A DNA stretch of 44,931 nucleotides. Source: UBA9732 sp963609725. GTDB lineage: Bacteria; Spirochaetota; Spirochaetia; Sphaerochaetales; Sphaerochaetaceae. The notes beneath the pieces were generated by a model that had not been told where the DNA came from, searched no databases, and saw nothing but the letters and a program-made list of their open reading frames with translations. Location: assembly GCA_963609725.1 (NCBI GenBank), contig CAVDLI010000004.1, positions 1-44,931 on the forward strand, read 5' to 3'. The translations under genes were made by a program, and so were the position numbers. Shown here piece after piece: positions 16,571 to 23,921 of the stretch (position 1 is its first letter; every line of letters begins with the position of its first letter).

Positions 16571-17386
16571 TTACAGGGCATTACCGCGATTTATTTTGCA
16601 ATCCAAGTTGTGTGCAGAAAAAACATGTTCTCTTGCAAATTTATCCATGTGGCACAGTTCTTTGACAATTGGTTTAAGATTAGCACGAATATTTGTTTGG
16701 TCGTAAGGACATACAGGTTTAATAACAGGGAAGTCGTATGTTTGAGATAATCTAATTATAGTTTGTTCATGTATTTCAATCATTGGGCGAATAACATACA
16801 GCTTGCCATCAAAAAACTCCTGAATTGGGTTCATTGTTGCAAAATTCCCTCTAAAAAAGAGGTTCATCATTGTTGTTTCAACTAAGTCATCAAGATGATG
16901 TCCCAATGCAATTTGCTTAAAGCCTCTGTCTCTTGCAATCTCAAAAAGAATACGTCTGCGGTTTCGTGAGCACAAGTAACAATTAAAATCTCCCTTAAAG
17001 CTTTCTGGAAATTGGTATTCATCATGAATTTCAAAATCAATATCAAGATCGTGAAAATATTGTTCAAGGCGTGGCCTAAAAGACTCTTCAATTGGGTGTT
17101 CAATCCAGTTAATCATAATTGCATGAAGTTTGTAGTTTATAGGAAGCCACTTCCTTCTAATAGAAAGCGCCATTGCTAGAGCAAGAGAGTCTTTACCTCC
17201 TGAAACCCCAAGCAGGATATCTTCACCGTCTCTAATCATGTCAAAATCATTAATTCCCTTGCCAACAGCCTTTATAAAACGCATGACCCAAGGTGGCATA
17301 TTGCCGTTCAGGATGTTCTTATACGAAAGTTTTGAACTGTCATATTGGCTTGTGATATCAGTCTTCATATTGTAATTAGGCTCCAT
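16571..17386 (-). CDS. ttcA: TtcA-family tRNA 2-thiocytidine synthetase
   Basis: An ATP-dependent sulfur transferase that thiolates C32 in some tRNAs. The PP-loop SGGKDSLAL stands at about 64-72. CYLCSRNRR supplies the CxxC pair that in TtcA binds an iron-sulfur cluster, followed by GHHLDDLVETTMMNLFF and KPVCPYDQTNIR, both typical of this subgroup. The length of 271 aa is normal. ATG 17386 has GGAG only two bases upstream; an alternative is ATG six codons further. It is divergent from the exported protein gene at 17456. The family is clear; TtcA versus a TtuA-like paralogue is less certain. Confidence 0.88.
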   Translation of the reverse strand: MEPNYNMKTDITSQYDSSKLSYKNILNGNMPPWVMRFIKAVGKGINDFDMIRDGEDILLGVSGGKDSLALAMALSIRRKWLPINYKLHAIMINWIEHPIEESFRPRLEQYFHDLDIDFEIHDEYQFPESFKGDFNCYLCSRNRRRILFEIARDRGFKQIALGHHLDDLVETTMMNLFFRGNFATMNPIQEFFDGKLYVIRPMIEIHEQTIIRLSQTYDFPVIKPVCPYDQTNIRANLKPIVKELCHMDKFAREHVFSAHNLDCKINRGNAL

Positions 17387-17455
17387 TTCTCCAAATATCG
17401 AATAATAGTCACAAAGAGACTTGTTAACAAGTTCAAATTATTGGAAAATACCGGT

Positions 17456-18085
17456 GTGCGCATTACTTTTGACATTGTAAATGATATAACAAAGCGGGTC
17501 TTGGTCTCTTTTTTACTTTTTTTTGTATCCTTTTTGTGTTTTGCTGATGACATTGAAGTCCAAACTTCTACAACACAAACTTCTACAGCCCAGACTTCTG
17601 CAATACAAACAAGTATAAATGTTGCACTGCCTGCAAATTTTAATTTGCAAAGTCAAATTCTACCCATAGATGCAAAAATAGGCAGCATAGTACAGGCTAA
17701 CGCTACAGTATATCACGCATTTCTTTACTCAGTTTTATCTTGCGAATACAGTTTTGAATGGATAGACAAATACATTAGTGATACGTCACAGAAAGTAATT
17801 TCAGAAATCTACGGAACATATCTTGCAGAAAATCTTCCTTTCAAGGAGTTTTTAATGTCTAGTATGTTTGAGAATGCAAATAAAAGCATTTCTATAAACG
17901 TGCGTAACGGAGAAGATGTGTTTTGTTTTGTAATTGAGAGTTTCTCTAGTAATTCTAGTAATTCTAGTAATTCTAATAGTTCTACTAGCGTAGATTTTAT
18001 TTCAAATGACGAAGGCCCAAGTATCAGTAATTCTGAGACTCCTTTGTATAACAACTTGCGCATAATTGCTATTAGACAGCTATGA
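17456..18085 (+). CDS. Exported protein of unknown function with low-complexity repeats
   Basis: I do not recognise this family. GTG 17456 is chosen because it gives a proper signal peptide (VLVSFLLFFVSFLCFA, cleavage before DDIEV) and clears the divergent ttcA; the open frame begins earlier at 17345. The mature N-terminus has a TQTST/AQTSA/IQTSI repeat, and the C-terminal third a run of SSN units. The middle, about 100 residues, has mixed helices (FEWIDKYISDTSQKVISEIYG) and could be a small periplasmic domain. It is about 209 aa. A promoter, tRNA-Met and terminator follow. Confidence 0.7.
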   Translation: MRITFDIVNDITKRVLVSFLLFFVSFLCFADDIEVQTSTTQTSTAQTSAIQTSINVALPANFNLQSQILPIDAKIGSIVQANATVYHAFLYSVLSCEYSFEWIDKYISDTSQKVISEIYGTYLAENLPFKEFLMSSMFENANKSISINVRNGEDVFCFVIESFSSNSSNSSNSNSSTSVDFISNDEGPSISNSETPLYNNLRIIAIRQL

Positions 18086-18243
18086 AGTATTTCATGTTTG
18101 TTTGGGTTGTGTTTATCTGGGTGATTTTGCAAAGTGCTTTAGTCTGCAAAGTACTGACAACGAGCTTGAGACTACAAAGTTCTAGTAAGGTTGCTTGTTG
18201 CCACAATAGCAAAATGCTTGAAAAAACTTTCCAGAGTAGGGTA

Positions 18244-18272
18244 TTGTCATTTTTTCTCAAATGTTCTATAAA
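18244..18272 (+). promoter_or_regulatory. Promoter for tRNA-Met
   Basis: -35 TTGTCA (18244-18249), 17-bp spacer, -10 TATAAA (18267-18272). The tRNA begins 12 bases later. Confidence 0.65.
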
Positions 18273-18283
18273 TTCAAAGGCTT

Positions 18284-18356
18284 GGCGGCGTAGCTCAGCT
18301 GGTAGAGCAATCGGCTCATATCCGATCGGTCAGGGGATCGTGGCCCTTCGCCGCTA
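18284..18356 (+). tRNA. tRNA-Met (CAT), elongator type, with aberrant T-loop
   Basis: A 73-nt cloverleaf with acceptor GGCGGCG/CGCCGCT (G1.U72 wobble, as in Bacillus elongator tRNA-Met), D-arm GCTC/GAGC, a perfect anticodon stem ATCGG/CCGAT and loop CTCATAT. CCA is not encoded. The T-stem AGGGG/CCCTT is normal, but the T-loop (18337-18343) reads ATCGTGG where TTCGAGT-like is expected, so T54 and A58 are swapped to A54 and T58. The absence of the initiator's C1-A72 mismatch and GGG/CCC stem argues against fMet. Confidence 0.88.
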
Positions 18357-18360
18357 AATG

Positions 18361-18393
18361 AAATCCTTGAGTTTTTTGCTCAAGGATTTTTTT
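18361..18393 (+). terminator. Rho-independent terminator of tRNA-Met
   Basis: An 11-bp perfect stem AAATCCTTGAG/CTCAAGGATTT closes a 7-nt loop and runs into a T tract (18387-18393). It begins five bases after the tRNA. Confidence 0.9.
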
Positions 18394-18444
18394 ATGATTA
18401 TTTTGTGCTTGTTTTGTTAGAGAGTGGTTTGGAATTGTAAAAAT

Positions 18445-18507
18445 GGTAAAACCTTAAAAAGCCATAAAACCTGTAGAAACCGTAAAACCTGTAAAATCCG
18501 TAAAAGC
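18445..18507 (+). repeat. Degenerate tandem repeat of GTAAAACCT units
   Basis: About six imperfect copies of a 9-11-base unit near GTAAAACCT/GTAGAAACC stand between the tRNA terminator and the metallo-hydrolase gene. The units are too short and variable for CRISPR repeats. The rest of the gap 18086-18539 holds the tRNA with its promoter and terminator and no other gene. Confidence 0.65.
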
Positions 18508-18539
18508 AGGCTCTAACAAAAACATTTGGGAGTTTCGTT

Positions 18540-19304
18540 TTGGTTTCTTTTAGTGTCCTTGGTTCTGGAAGTTGTGGAAACAGCTATATATTTTCTTGCA
18601 ATGGAGAATCAATACTTGTAGACGCCGGATACTCATATAAACAAATTGATGAGCGAATTCAAAACGCAGGTTTAGACATATCTACAGTAAAAGCACTTTT
18701 ATTGACACACTTACATCCAGATCACAACAAAAGTGCTGGAACATTTGCAAGAAAAACAGGTAATCCTGTTTTCGTAAGTGAGAAATGTCTCCAATATGCA
18801 TCAAATGAATATATATCAATGAATTTGCCACTACAAACAAAAAAGTTTTTTGAACCAGGAGTGCCATTTCAAGTAGGTCATTTTGAAATAAATTCTTTTT
18901 ATACAAGTCATGACAGTGCTGGAAGTGTAGGGTATTCAATAAAATGTGATGAAAAAACATTTGTTGTTATCACAGACACCGGGTTTTATACACCCCAAAT
19001 GGTAGAGGTTGCAAAAAACGCAAACATACTTTTTCTAGAATCAAATTATGACGAAGAAATGTTAAGAACTGGCTCGTATCCAATTTATCTAAAAAAACGA
19101 ATAGCTGGGGAACGTGGACACCTTTCAAATTCTCAAGCTCAAAAATTTCTAAAAGAATGCAGTTTTGACACAACTCGTAAACCCGTATACCTTGTGCACC
19201 TTTCAAGTAATAACAATGACCCAAATTTAGTTGCATTGCAAATGAAAGATTTTGACATATGTGTTTGTAAAAGAGGGTTCCAGTATTGTGGAAAAATACA
19301 ATAA
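18540..19304 (+). CDS. YycJ/WalJ-like metallo-beta-lactamase fold hydrolase
   Basis: A 254-aa cytoplasmic metallo-hydrolase. The metal motif is THLHPDHNKS (HxHxDH, about 57-64), with TSHDSAGSVGY, ITDTGF (metal Asp) and a late VHLS supplying further ligands. The block FLESNYDEEML-GSYP-LKKRI-G-GHLSN is typical of YycJ-type proteins, which resemble exonucleases and are linked to DNA repair and cell-wall signalling in Firmicutes. It starts with TTG 18540, well supported by GGGAG seven bases upstream and no alternative nearby. It is not next to a walKR-type two-component system, so a repair role is the more neutral guess. Confidence 0.9.
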   Translation: MVSFSVLGSGSCGNSYIFSCNGESILVDAGYSYKQIDERIQNAGLDISTVKALLLTHLHPDHNKSAGTFARKTGNPVFVSEKCLQYASNEYISMNLPLQTKKFFEPGVPFQVGHFEINSFYTSHDSAGSVGYSIKCDEKTFVVITDTGFYTPQMVEVAKNANILFLESNYDEEMLRTGSYPIYLKKRIAGERGHLSNSQAQKFLKECSFDTTRKPVYLVHLSSNNNDPNLVALQMKDFDICVCKRGFQYCGKIQ

Positions 19305-19317
19305 CAAATTGGGTTTG

Positions 19318-19333
19318 AAGGTTTTACCTTTTT
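19318..19333 (+). terminator. Weak terminator-like hairpin after the metallo-hydrolase
   Basis: AAGGT (19318-19322) pairs with ACCTT (19326-19330) around a 3-nt loop, followed by TTT. The stem is short, so it is only a candidate. Confidence 0.3.
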
Positions 19334-19345
19334 GGAGAAAATCGT

Positions 19346-19480
19346 ATGCCACAATTTGATATAGATTATGGTTTTCTGTTTGCATTAGATAGAGTTTGCC
19401 TTTCAGTTGCCTTCTGTTATGAAATTACAACCAATAAAGGCAGTAGCATAAAGAACAACCCTAACGACAGGGAGAAATGA
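19346..19480 (+). CDS. Possible small ORF, 44 aa
   Basis: ATG 19346 has GGAG eight bases upstream and opens a 44-codon frame beginning MPQFDIDYGFLF and ending NPNDREK. The N-terminal half is hydrophobic with two Cys; the C-terminus is polar. I recognise no homologue, and it may be chance. It is the only gene-like feature in the 395-base gap 19305-19699. Confidence 0.25.
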   Translation: MPQFDIDYGFLFALDRVCLSVAFCYEITTNKGSSIKNNPNDREK

Positions 19481-19520
19481 ACAGATACCAATCTTTATAA
19501 ATCCAATTTGCAGAAACTCC

Positions 19521-19553
19521 TTCAATTATCAATTGCGTTCAATTATCAATTGC
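19521..19553 (+). repeat. Tandem 17-bp repeat with internal palindromes upstream of asnS
   Basis: TTCAATTATCAATTGC occurs twice (19521-19536 and 19538-19553), exactly 17 bases apart. Each copy contains the interrupted palindrome CAATT-ATC-AATTG. Two such sites in tandem, 35 bases before a candidate -35 box, look like an operator. Confidence 0.6.
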
Positions 19554-19587
19554 AGTAGTAAACTAGTTCAAAAAGGTCTAAATTGCC

Positions 19588-19616
19588 TTGATTATTGTAC
19601 TTTAGGTCATTAACAT
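19588..19616 (+). promoter_or_regulatory. Candidate promoter for asnS
   Basis: -35 TTGATT (19588-19593), 17-bp spacer, -10 TAACAT (19611-19616), about 80 bases before the start codon. Confidence 0.4.
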
Positions 19617-19699
19617 TGGGCTTTAGAACAATTTGCAAAACAAATTCAAATTGCTCTGTCATGAAATCAAAGAAATCAAGAAAATCAAGGAGATTTTAT

Positions 19700-21082
19700 A
19701 TGATGACTGTTATCAAAGAACTCAAAACTATGCAACCGGGGCCAGAACTGGTCAAAGCAAGCGGTTGGGTTAGAACAAAGCGAGACAGCAAAAATGTTTG
19801 CTTCATAGAAGTCAACGATGGAACATGTCTTAAAGGACTCCAAGTTGTTGCAGACAAGAATTCTATTGATAATAATCTCCTTAATTCAATTTCTACAGGT
19901 TGCTCTGTTATATGTGAGGGTACAATAGTTGCTTCTGAGGGTGGCGACCAAGCTGTTGAGCTTAAAGCATCAAAAATAGAAATTATTGGTGATGCGCCAT
20001 CTGATTATCCACTTCAGAAGAAAAGACACACACTTGAATACCTTAGAGACATTGCACACTTAAGAGCTAGAACAAATACAATAGGAGCTGTTGCAAGAGT
20101 ACGTAGCAAAATGGCATTTGCTGTGCATAAATTCTTTCAGGAAAACAATTTCTATTATGTAAATACCCCTTTAATCACAGCTAGTGATTGTGAGGGAGCA
20201 GGGCAAATGTTCCAAGTTACAACCTTAGATTTGAAAAATCCACCTCTCTTGGAAGATGGAAGTGTAGATTACTCAAAAGACTTCTTTGGAAAACATACAA
20301 GTCTTACTGTAAGTGGTCAGCTTGAGGGTGAAACTTATGCAACAGCACTAAGAAATATTTATACATTTGGGCCTACATTCAGAGCAGAGAACTCAAACAC
20401 AAAAAGGCACTTAGCTGAATTTTGGATGGTAGAGCCAGAGATGTCTTTTTGCACACTTGAAGGTGATATGGAAATTGCAGAGAGTTTCCTAAAATATGTT
20501 TTCAAATATGTTCTTGAAGAATGTGATGAGGACATGGACTTTTTCTCAAAGTTTATTGAGCCGGGTGTGAAAGATACAATTATTCATGTAGCAGAAACTC
20601 CTTTCGCTCATATGACATACACACAAGCTATAGCAGAACTTGAAAAACATGGCGATAAATTTGAATTCAAGCCTTTCTGGGGATGCGACTTACAGACCGA
20701 GCATGAAAGATTTCTCACAGAGGAAGTTTGCCATTGTCCTGTGATTGTTACTGATTATCCAAAAGAAATTAAGAGTTTTTATATGAAACTCAACGATGAT
20801 GGAAAGACAGTCCGTGCAATGGATGTCCTAGCACCAAGACTTGGAGAAATAATTGGTGGCAGCGAAAGAGAGTACAGGTATGATGTTCTAAAAACCAGAA
20901 TGGCAGAACTTGGGCTTAGAGAGGAAGATTATTGGTGGTACTTGGATTTAAGAAAGTACGGAACTGTTCCTCACTCAGGTTTTGGTCTTGGATTTGAGAG
21001 AGCTGTCCAATATGTAACAGGAATGCAAAACATTAGGGACGTAATTCCTTATCCAAGGGCAGCCAAACAGGCTGATTTTTAA
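19700..21082 (+). CDS. asnS: Asparaginyl-tRNA synthetase
   Basis: A class IIb aminoacyl-tRNA synthetase that charges tRNA-Asn. The N-terminal OB fold (about 12-100, ASGWVRTKRDSKNVCFIEVNDG) binds the anticodon. Motif 2 is FGPTFRAENSNTKRHLAEFWMVEPE and motif 3 is GFGLGFERAVQYVTG; this form is typical of AsnRS rather than AspRS. The length of 460 aa is normal. The start is ATG 19700 with AAGGAG seven bases upstream; a longer frame from 19595 has no such support. A terminator follows directly, so it is monocistronic. Its presence suggests direct Asn-tRNA formation. Confidence 0.96.
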   Translation: MMTVIKELKTMQPGPELVKASGWVRTKRDSKNVCFIEVNDGTCLKGLQVVADKNSIDNNLLNSISTGCSVICEGTIVASEGGDQAVELKASKIEIIGDAPSDYPLQKKRHTLEYLRDIAHLRARTNTIGAVARVRSKMAFAVHKFFQENNFYYVNTPLITASDCEGAGQMFQVTTLDLKNPPLLEDGSVDYSKDFFGKHTSLTVSGQLEGETYATALRNIYTFGPTFRAENSNTKRHLAEFWMVEPEMSFCTLEGDMEIAESFLKYVFKYVLEECDEDMDFFSKFIEPGVKDTIIHVAETPFAHMTYTQAIAELEKHGDKFEFKPFWGCDLQTEHERFLTEEVCHCPVIVTDYPKEIKSFYMKLNDDGKTVRAMDVLAPRLGEIIGGSEREYRYDVLKTRMAELGLREEDYWWYLDLRKYGTVPHSGFGLGFERAVQYVTGMQNIRDVIPYPRAAKQADF

Positions 21083-21091
21083 CTGTCTATT

Positions 21092-21129
21092 AAGGACTGT
21101 CGCACTATCATCTGTGGCAGTCCTTTTCT
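21092..21129 (+). terminator. Rho-independent terminator of asnS
   Basis: AAGGACTG (21092-21099) pairs with CAGTCCTT (21118-21125), extended inward by G.T and G-C pairs, followed by a T-rich stretch. It starts 10 bases after the asnS stop. Confidence 0.8.
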
Positions 21130-21209
21130 TGTATCTGTTTATATACATTACAATTATACAATACACAACATCACGATGAAATATCGCTTAATTTTTCTTG
21201 GAGAGTAAT

Positions 21210-22724
21210 ATGGGTAAAATAGGGTTTGATAATGACAAGTATTTGAGAGAACAAAATGAGTACATACTTGAGCGAATGAAACAAGTAGACGGCAAACTCT
21301 ATTTGGAATGTGGAGGAAAACTACTTTTTGATTACCATGCAGCCCGTGTACTTCCAGGTTTTGACATAAATGACAAGATGAAAGTATTCCATTCCTTCAA
21401 AGACAAACTTGATGTAATAATTTGCATTCACGCTGGCGATATAGAACATAGAAAGATGAGATCCGATTTTGGAATTTCTTATGATACTGATGTTTTCAAA
21501 ATGATTGATGATTTTGCAACTTGGGGCATTAAGGCCAATAAAGTCGTAATTACTCGCTACAAAGGAGAATCTTCTGTTTCTAATTTTGCCGATATGCTTC
21601 AGCGCCGGGGTGTGCTTGTTTATTTTCACAAAGAAATAATGGGTTATCCAGAGAATGTTGACATGGTTGTAAGTGACGAGGGTTACGGAGCAAACCCATA
21701 CATTCCAACCTTAAAACCAGTTGTCATTGTTACAGCCCCAGGTCCCGGCAGTGGAAAACTTGCAACCTGTCTTTCACAAATGTACCACGATTTCAAAAAT
21801 GGACGAAAAAGCGGATATGCAAAGTTTGAATCTTTCCCAATTTGGAATCTTCCAATTGACCACCCCGTAAATGTTGCGTACGAAGCTGCCACCGCCGATA
21901 TTGGCGACTACAACCAAATTGACCATTTCTACGTTTCCTCTACAGGCTCTATTGCTGTAAACTATAACCGCGACATGGAAGCTTTCCCTCTTCTCAAAAG
22001 ACTTCTTAACAAAATAACTGGTGGCACATTAAACTACAATTCTCCAACAGACATGGGCGTAAACCGTCTTGGATTTGGTATTTGTGACGATTCTGTCGTG
22101 CGCCAAGCAGCTCAACAAGAGATTATACGACGGTACTACAGAGCTGCATGCGAATATGCTCAAGGCATTGGCTCCAAAGAAACTGTAAACCGATGCTATT
22201 CTATAATGGAAAGAGTGGGGCTCTCTTGTAATGACCGTTATACTGTTCCCGTTGCCAATATTGCTCTAGAAGATGCCGTTTCACGAGGTAAAGGTAAAGA
22301 TGGAATTACCTGTGCAGCATCAATCCAACTCAATGACGGACGCTTTGTAACCGGTCATAACTCCTCTGTCATGCATGCCTCCAGTGCTCTTGTTCTAAAC
22401 TCTCTTAAAGTTCTTGCAAATATAGATAAAGAAGTTGAACTTATCCCTCATCAAATCATTGACTCTGTAACAACCATGAAACGAGACGTTCTTCGTGGTC
22501 GTGGCATAAGTCTAAACTTAGATGAGACTCTCATCTGCCTTGCAATGAGTTCAGCCATAAATTACAATGCCAAACGTGCTCTTGATAAACTTCCTCTCCT
22601 TCGTGGCTGTGAATCTCATATGAGCCATATCCCCTCAGCCGGAGACTCTTCAGGGCTTAGAAAACTTGGGATTAATGTGACAAGTGAGCCTAAGTTTCCC
22701 TCCACCTCCATGCGCAACTTCTAA
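21210..22724 (+). CDS. DUF1846 family protein
   Basis: A 504-aa member of the DUF1846 family, widespread in bacteria and structurally characterised but, to my knowledge, without a settled function. Recognisable blocks are GFDNDKYLREQNEYILERM at the start, GGKLLFDYHAARVLPGF, HAGDIEHRKMRSDFGI, TAPGPGSGKLATCLSQMYHD (a P-loop-like Gly-rich motif), GRKSGYAKFESFPIWNLP and SPTDMGVNRLGFGI. ATG 21210 has GGAG six bases upstream. It is monocistronic and convergent with mglC. The P-loop-like GPGSGK suggests nucleotide binding, as inference only. Confidence 0.93.
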   Translation: MGKIGFDNDKYLREQNEYILERMKQVDGKLYLECGGKLLFDYHAARVLPGFDINDKMKVFHSFKDKLDVIICIHAGDIEHRKMRSDFGISYDTDVFKMIDDFATWGIKANKVVITRYKGESSVSNFADMLQRRGVLVYFHKEIMGYPENVDMVVSDEGYGANPYIPTLKPVVIVTAPGPGSGKLATCLSQMYHDFKNGRKSGYAKFESFPIWNLPIDHPVNVAYEAATADIGDYNQIDHFYVSSTGSIAVNYNRDMEAFPLLKRLLNKITGGTLNYNSPTDMGVNRLGFGICDDSVVRQAAQQEIIRRYYRAACEYAQGIGSKETVNRCYSIMERVGLSCNDRYTVPVANIALEDAVSRGKGKDGITCAASIQLNDGRFVTGHNSSVMHASSALVLNSLKVLANIDKEVELIPHQIIDSVTTMKRDVLRGRGISLNLDETLICLAMSSAINYNAKRALDKLPLLRGCESHMSHIPSAGDSSGLRKLGINVTSEPKFPSTSMRNF

Positions 22725-22787
22725 ATTTGTATGTCTTATGGCCGTATACTGCGTCACTGCACTCGGGCTGTACAAAAAATTGGGCCA

Positions 22788-22818
22788 TTACGAACACTTG
22801 TCAATACAAGTATCGTAA
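22788..22818 (+). repeat. Strong hairpin between convergent genes
   Basis: TTACGA and ACTTGT on the left pair with ACAAGT and TCGTAA on the right around CAAT, with one small bulge. There is no T tract on either strand, so it is not a classic terminator; it may still stop or process both converging transcripts. Confidence 0.55.
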
Positions 22819-22868
22819 CAGCCCCTGTAAATCCTAACGAATTTTCAGAAGTTACTTATTTGTAAAAG

Positions 22869-23897
22869 TTACTTCTTTGCGATGTATTTTCTAATATCAA
22901 GTGCAACAGCAACAACAATTACAAGACCTTGTGCAATGTAGTTGTAATATGGGTTGACACCAAGGAACTGAAGAATAATCTTCAAAACTTCAAATACAAG
23001 AACACCAACAAGAATACCAGGAATTGTTCCAATACCTCCAGTAGTTGAAACACCACCAATTGTACATCCCGCAATGGCTTCTAGTTCATATCCCGAACCC
23101 ATTGAAGCAGATGCTCCACCTGATTTTGCCGCAAGCAAGTAACCCGCAAAAGCATACATAAACCCAGCAATAGTATAAATCTTAATTATCTGCCGGCCAG
23201 TGTTTACTCCAGAAACTTCAGCAGCAACTTCGTTTCCTCCAATTGCATACATATATTTTCCATGAGTGGTTTTATTGTACACAAACCAAAAAAGCACACC
23301 AAAAATAACAGCAATAAAGAGAAGATAAGGGATATAAAAGCCTTTAGTATTCCCAATCCTTCCAGTTATGAGTTTTATGTAACTATTCTGGAAACCTCCA
23401 ATAGGTTGAGCATCTGTAAAGATAAGGCTAATACCGTAAATGATAGTTTGAGTTCCCAAAGTAGCAATGAAAGGAGGTACTTTTAGTTTTGAAATTATAA
23501 GACCGTTTACAAAACCAAAAAACATACCAAAAGCAAGAACAATTAGAAGAACAATAAACATGTTCATTTCTGGAATGTTCTTGTAAAGACGGCTTGTATA
23601 ATCTCCTCTTTGAATAAGGACACCTGCAAGACAAGCTGCAAAACCAACCTGTCTTCCAGCAGAAAGGTCTGTACCTTTTGTTATAAGACAACCAGATACT
23701 CCAAGCGCAATAAGAAAACGAATGGAAGTATTGCTAACAAGGTTTCCAAAGTTTCCCCAAGAGAAGAAGTTTGGAACAGTGCATCCAACAACAAGAGATG
23801 CAATTACAAGAAGAACAACAATTGGATTGGTTTTTACCATCCCAATAAATTTACCGACTACATTATTTTTGATTAAACTATTATTTTTTGTTTCCAT
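22869..23897 (-). CDS. mglC: Galactose/methylgalactoside ABC transporter permease
   Basis: A 342-aa polytopic inner-membrane permease of the RbsC/MglC type, forming the channel of the galactose importer. Typical segments are SGCLITKGTDLSAGRQVGFA (the first conserved loop), FGFVNGLIISKLKVPPFIATLGT (EAA-like coupling region nearby), YAIGGNEVAAEVSGVN and GGVSTTGGIGTIPG. About eight to ten membrane helices are visible. It lies 24 bases after mglA, last in mglBAC. ATG 23897 has GGGGAG nine bases upstream. Confidence 0.94.
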   Translation of the reverse strand: METKNNSLIKNNVVGKFIGMVKTNPIVVLLVIASLVVGCTVPNFFSWGNFGNLVSNTSIRFLIALGVSGCLITKGTDLSAGRQVGFAACLAGVLIQRGDYTSRLYKNIPEMNMFIVLLIVLAFGMFFGFVNGLIISKLKVPPFIATLGTQTIIYGISLIFTDAQPIGGFQNSYIKLITGRIGNTKGFYIPYLLFIAVIFGVLFWFVYNKTTHGKYMYAIGGNEVAAEVSGVNTGRQIIKIYTIAGFMYAFAGYLLAAKSGGASASMGSGYELEAIAGCTIGGVSTTGGIGTIPGILVGVLVFEVLKIILQFLGVNPYYNYIAQGLVIVVAVALDIRKYIAKK

Positions 23898-23921
23898 AGG
23901 TAAATACTCCCCAAGACTGAA

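Noticed and set aside
18082..18357. A 91-codon frame with a hydrophobic N-terminus, starting at the stop of the exported protein gene
   Set aside because: Its last third is the tRNA-Met gene read as codons, and it runs over the tRNA promoter. It is most likely not translated.
18445..18507. CRISPR-like array
   Set aside because: Units are only 9-11 bases, variable, and there are no spacers or cas genes. The repeat at 11509-11552 fails for the same reason.
19305..19699. T-box riboswitch upstream of asnS
   Set aside because: No T-box sequence, specifier loop or terminator/antiterminator pair could be found; only the tandem repeat and a candidate promoter are visible.
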